Source: Alloclostridium intestinigallinarum
Lineage (GTDB): Bacteria > Bacillota > Clostridia > Christensenellales > UBA3700
Length of the DNA: 17,963 nt
Direction of reading: 5' to 3'
Assembly (NCBI GenBank): GCA_904393845.1
Contig: CAJFNB010000035.1
Location: forward strand, 1-17,963
In this document: in pieces, positions 15,695 to 17,963 of the stretch
Layout of the letters: every line of letters begins with the position of its first letter
Numbering within the stretch: the stretch's first letter is position 1
Position numbers and translations under genes: made by a program
Notes under the pieces: generated by a model
Database searches by the model: none
The model's input: only the letters and a program-made list of their open reading frames with translations
What the model was told of the DNA's origin: nothing

Positions 15695-16699
15695 ATGGAA
15701 TATAAAAACGCTTATTTGCAAATTGTGGAAGAAGAATATCTGAGCAGATACGCCCAGCACGTGAAAGATACCAAAGGCAGGCTGAAACCGATAGAGCCGT
15801 GTCCTTTGCGCACGGAATACCAGCGCGACCGCGACAGAATCATTCATTGCAAGGCGTTCCGCCGCCTTAAACACAAAACGCAGGTATTTCTCTCTCCGGA
15901 AGGCGACCATTACCGCACGCGCCTTACCCATACGCTGGAAGTAGCGCAGATTGCGCGTACGATGGCGCGTGCCCTGCGCCTCAACGAGGACCTCACCGAG
16001 GCGATAAGCCTTGGGCACGATTTGGGGCACACCCCTTTCGGACACGCGGGCGAAGGGGTTCTTGACAAGCTGATAGAGGGCGGATTTATCCACAGCCGCC
16101 ATTCCCTGCGCGTTGTGGATTTGCTGGAAGGCGACGGCAAGGGACTGAACCTCACCTACGAAGTGCGCGACGGCATAGCAAACCACCGCTATTTTGATAC
16201 GCCAGCCACCCTAGAAGGCAAAATTTTGATATATGCCGACAGATTCGCATACATAAACCACGACATAGAAGACGCGGAGTGCGCGGGAGTTTTATCCGAA
16301 TCGGACCTGCCGAAAGACTGCGTGGAAGTGCTGGGCGGAAGCAAGGGAGTGCGGATAAACAACCTGATAGCCGACCTTGTGGAAAACAGCTATGAAAAGG
16401 GATATATAAAGCAGTCGCCCCTGTTCGACGAGATGACGAACAAGTTGCACGAGTTTATGTTCGTGAGCGTGTACACCAATCCCGAAGCCAAGGGCGAGGA
16501 GAAAAAAGCCACGCGCATGCTGGAAATGCTGTTCGAATACTATATGAAGCACCCCGAAGCCATGCCCGAATTTTACCGCACCCTGCTCGATTCCTACCCC
16601 CGCGACCGCGTTGCGGGAGATTATATCGCCTCTTTCACGGACAGATACGCGATACGGATGTTCGAGGAACTGTTTGTGCCGAAAACGTGGAGCAATTAA
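15695..16699 (+). CDS. dgt: Deoxyguanosinetriphosphate triphosphohydrolase (HD domain)
   Basis: Dgt-type HD enzymes split dGTP (and often other dNTPs) into nucleoside and triphosphate, tuning dNTP pools. The 334 residues are the length of the short bacterial type. The start MEYKNAYLQIVEEEYLS leads into RTEYQRDRDRIIHCKAFRRL (39-58) and HKTQVF (60-65). The HD metal site is LTHTLEVAQIARTMARAL (77-94, His79) with GHDLGHTPFGHAGE (107-120, His108 and Asp109) and FAYINHDIEDA (184-194, Asp190). No Shine-Dalgarno precedes the ATG, nor the possible TTG and GTG starts at codons 8 and 11. In many clostridia dgt sits directly upstream of dnaG on the same strand; here it is divergent. It is the only plus-strand gene in the window and is followed by a strong terminator. 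Confidence 0.96.
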   Translation: MEYKNAYLQIVEEEYLSRYAQHVKDTKGRLKPIEPCPLRTEYQRDRDRIIHCKAFRRLKHKTQVFLSPEGDHYRTRLTHTLEVAQIARTMARALRLNEDLTEAISLGHDLGHTPFGHAGEGVLDKLIEGGFIHSRHSLRVVDLLEGDGKGLNLTYEVRDGIANHRYFDTPATLEGKILIYADRFAYINHDIEDAECAGVLSESDLPKDCVEVLGGSKGVRINNLIADLVENSYEKGYIKQSPLFDEMTNKLHEFMFVSVYTNPEAKGEEKKATRMLEMLFEYYMKHPEAMPEFYRTLLDSYPRDRVAGDYIASFTDRYAIRMFEELFVPKTWSN

Positions 16700-16717
16700 G
16701 CGAAAAACAAAAAGGAT

Positions 16718-16758
16718 AAAGGCGGATACGGTTTTAGCCGTATCTGCCTTTTCGTTTT
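16718..16758 (+). terminator. Intrinsic terminator of dgt
   Basis: AAAGGCGGATACGG and CCGTATCTGCCTTT form a 14-pair stem with one G-U pair and a six-base loop, followed by a broken T-run (TCGTTTT). It starts 19 bases after the dgt stop. Confidence 0.9.
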
Positions 16759-16770
16759 CCGCTTGTCTTG

Positions 16771-16881
16771 AGGGGAAACCCCGCCATTCAAAAACGACTT
16801 TGAAAGTAACAAGCACCATTGCGCATTGCGGCGGAACTCCGTTTCGCCGCAAAATCGTTTTCTTGAGCCGCGGTTTCCCCT
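16771..16881. repeat. 111-base nested imperfect inverted repeat
   Basis: Outer arms AGGGGAAACC (16771-16780) and GGTTTCCCCT (16872-16881) are perfect. Inner arms AAAACGA (16791-16797) and TCGTTTT (16855-16861) are also perfect. The centre has an independent hairpin, TTGCGGCG with CGCCGCAA (16826-16852), extended inward by four more pairs. The size and symmetry fit a small non-autonomous mobile element or a large RNA hairpin; there is no open frame worth calling. Confidence 0.6.
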
Positions 16882-16920
16882 CTTTTTGCGGTTTGTCTAG
16901 TCAATAGCGCGCCATTCGTT

Positions 16921-17250
16921 ACCGCAAAAATTCACCCCTTCCGATTAAAAACTTGCACGGCAAGTTTTAGCGGTTACGCTTGGCAAAAGCGTGGTTTTGC
17001 CGCGCTTTATTTGCAATAAAGGCGTTGCGAAGATAATACTATAAAATAATACTTTGTTATTTCGAGGCGGTTAAGGGTGCGGCGGCTCGCCGCTTTTGCC
17101 GCGCTTTATTTGCAATAAAGGCGTTGCGAAGATAGTACTATAAAATCATACTTTTGTTACTTCACGGAGGTTAAGGGATGCAACGTCCCACGTTGCCGCT
17201 TGGCAAAAGCGTGGTTTTGCCGCGCTTTATTTGCAATAAAGGCGTTGCGG
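16921..17250 (+). repeat. Three tandem hairpin-bearing repeat units
   Basis: A 29-base segment beginning CGCGCTTTATTTGCAATAAA occurs at 17001-17029, 17100-17128 and 17221-17249. In it CTTTATT and AATAAAG form a stem with loop TGC. Each unit starts with its own hairpin: AAAACTTGC/GCAAGTTTT (16948-16968, loop ACG), GCGGCG/CGCCGC (17079-17093, loop GCT) and GCAACGT/ACGTTGC (17180-17196, loop CCC). In units 2 and 3 that hairpin directly follows GGTTAAGGG. Units 1 and 3 also carry GGCAAAA/TTTTGCC. The linkers after the first two copies are diverged versions of one sequence. Unit 1 is homologous to minus-strand 7365-7470. Spacing is irregular (99 and 121 bases). Confidence 0.8.
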
Positions 17251-17295
17251 AGAAAAAAGTTTTTATATGTTCTTATATAACGCAAAATGGGAAAG

Positions 17296-17420
17296 TATCG
17301 TTTACCAAAATTCTTGGTATCGACATATACGACAATTTTTATCAATCTGTCCACTATAGTGGACACTTCATTTATAAAAGAAAGCAAACAAACCGATACC
17401 AAGATTTTTGGTAAACGATA
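17296..17420. repeat. 125-base symmetric element with 27-base inverted ends and central palindrome
   Basis: The left arm (17296-17322, starting TATCGTTTACC) and right arm (17394-17420) are inverted copies differing at one of 27 positions. Each arm is itself a hairpin (TACCAA and TTGGTA). Near the centre lies TGTCCACTATAGTGGACA (17348-17365), a perfect 18-base palindrome. The interior is AT-rich, unlike the flanking repeats. No clear target-site duplication is visible. The layout fits a MITE-like insertion or a cruciform-forming site; no transposase is in the window. Confidence 0.75.
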
Positions 17421-17504
17421 GTATTCTATTTGCAGAAAATAATAAAGCGAAAACATTGCGGAGAAAAAGCCTGCAATTCCCTGTATAATTGTTTCAGCGT
17501 ACAC

Positions 17505-17840
17505 AGCCTGCGGCGGCTCGCCGCACCGCTTTATAGTTGCGCTGAAACGCACCGCGAAGAAGTGCCCTAATACAAGGAAAGGAGCGCGTGGCGCTCCACC
17601 CATGATTATGCCTTGCAGTAAGTAACTTGATTAAAGAGATTATCTTCGCAATGCCTTTAATTTTTACCTTGTTAAAAGCCGCAACCAAACGCACCGGAAG
17701 CGCCGTGCGCTTCACCACTTAACCACCTTGAAGTAACAAAAGTATTATTTAAAAGTATTTTCTTCGCAATACCATTAATTTTTACCTTGTTAAAAGCCGC
17801 AACCAAACGCACCGCGAAGAAGTGCCCTAATGCTAGGAAA
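17505..17840 (-). repeat. Inverted-orientation copies of the repeat family with variable hairpins
   Basis: A 38-base block beginning TAATTTTTACCTTGTTAAAA is identical at 17658-17695 and 17776-17813. A second block beginning AAACGCACCGCGAAGAAGTG occurs at 17545-17582 and 17805-17842 with few differences. Hairpins at equivalent junctions differ: GGAGCGC/GCGCTCC (17581-17597, loop GTG) and GAAGCGC/GCGCTTC (17697-17713, loop CGT). The linker at about 17715-17770, read on the minus strand, matches the linker of the plus-strand array at 17121-17177. No gene is supportable, although frames stay open through the 38-base blocks. Confidence 0.75.
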
Positions 17841-17897
17841 GGCGCTCATTTTGGGAATGAGCGTACTTGGCGTACGTGATTTCTCAAAATGAGTGCC
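17841..17897. repeat. Long imperfect hairpin near the window end
   Basis: GGCGCTCATTTTG (17841-17853) and CAAAATGAGTGCC (17885-17897) pair over 13 bases with one G-U. The 31-base spacer contains a five-pair stem CGTAC/GTACG. An alternative inner pairing, CGCTCATT with AATGAGCG, is also possible. The hairpin sits where the copy at 17581 has its short GC stem, so it is probably the same module with a longer insert. From 17898 to the end I see no gene. Confidence 0.6.
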
Positions 17898-17963
17898 TTG
17901 ACACCGCAGTAGGGTGCTTATGCGCGGCGCCTATGGTTATACGCTCACAAAATTGTTATTTTG

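Noticed and set aside
16921..17250. CRISPR array
   Set aside because: Only three copies with unequal spacing (99 and 121 bases). The linkers are related to each other rather than unique, and there are no cas genes.
17157..17603. A 148-codon minus-strand frame crossing the 125-bp element
   Set aside because: It crosses two unrelated repeat types and the symmetric element, and has no coding signature or plausible start site.
17494..17718. A 74-codon minus-strand frame in the inverted repeat copies
   Set aside because: The start lies within a hairpin unit and the sequence follows the repeat, so I treat it only as an observation on frame retention.
16921..17842. Integron attC sites
   Set aside because: Hairpins and GTTAAGG-like boxes suggested this, but the core GTTRRRY motif is not met, no cassettes lie between units, and there is no integrase.

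Overview
This window looks like chromosome from a low-to-mid GC Gram-positive bacterium of the Bacillota, most likely an uncultured Clostridia-type anaerobe. The clues are the dnaG-rpoD-trmK-nif3 gene order known from Firmicutes, a T-box riboswitch, strong Shine-Dalgarno sites with tightly overlapping genes, and a clostridial-type dGTPase. I cannot name the species from sequence alone. All genes but the last are on the minus strand.

From the left (distal) end: a shikimate operon reads aroF-aroB-aroA-aroC (aroC cut by the window edge), with stop/start overlaps or near overlaps and a sigma-A-type promoter ahead of aroF. Upstream is a leucine transcription unit: a consensus promoter, a T-box leader with a CUC (Leu) specifier, a terminator hairpin, leuA, and a MATE-family transporter three bases after leuA. 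Next comes about 500 bp without genes, packed with hairpins and dispersed repeats, then a phosphate uptake pair, pit and its DUF47/PhoU-like partner, closed by a strong terminator.

The central block is a macromolecular-synthesis operon: dnaG (primase), rpoD (housekeeping sigma factor), trmK (tRNA methyltransferase), a Nif3-family metal-binding protein, a coiled-coil zinc-ribbon protein, and a small membrane protein with an acidic low-complexity tail. Divergent from dnaG is dgt (dGTP triphosphohydrolase), the only plus-strand gene. Its extended -10 promoter lies so close to the ATG that the mRNA may be leaderless. A clear terminator follows dgt.

The last 1.2 kb (about 16760-17963) has no gene I can support. 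It holds hairpin-bearing repeat units in both orientations and a 125-bp symmetric element with near-perfect inverted ends around an 18-bp palindrome. One repeat unit is homologous to a copy at 7.4 kb. Between these copies a 9-bp stem is kept by compensatory changes while the loop is identical. This structured repeat family is the most unusual feature here; its function is unknown.
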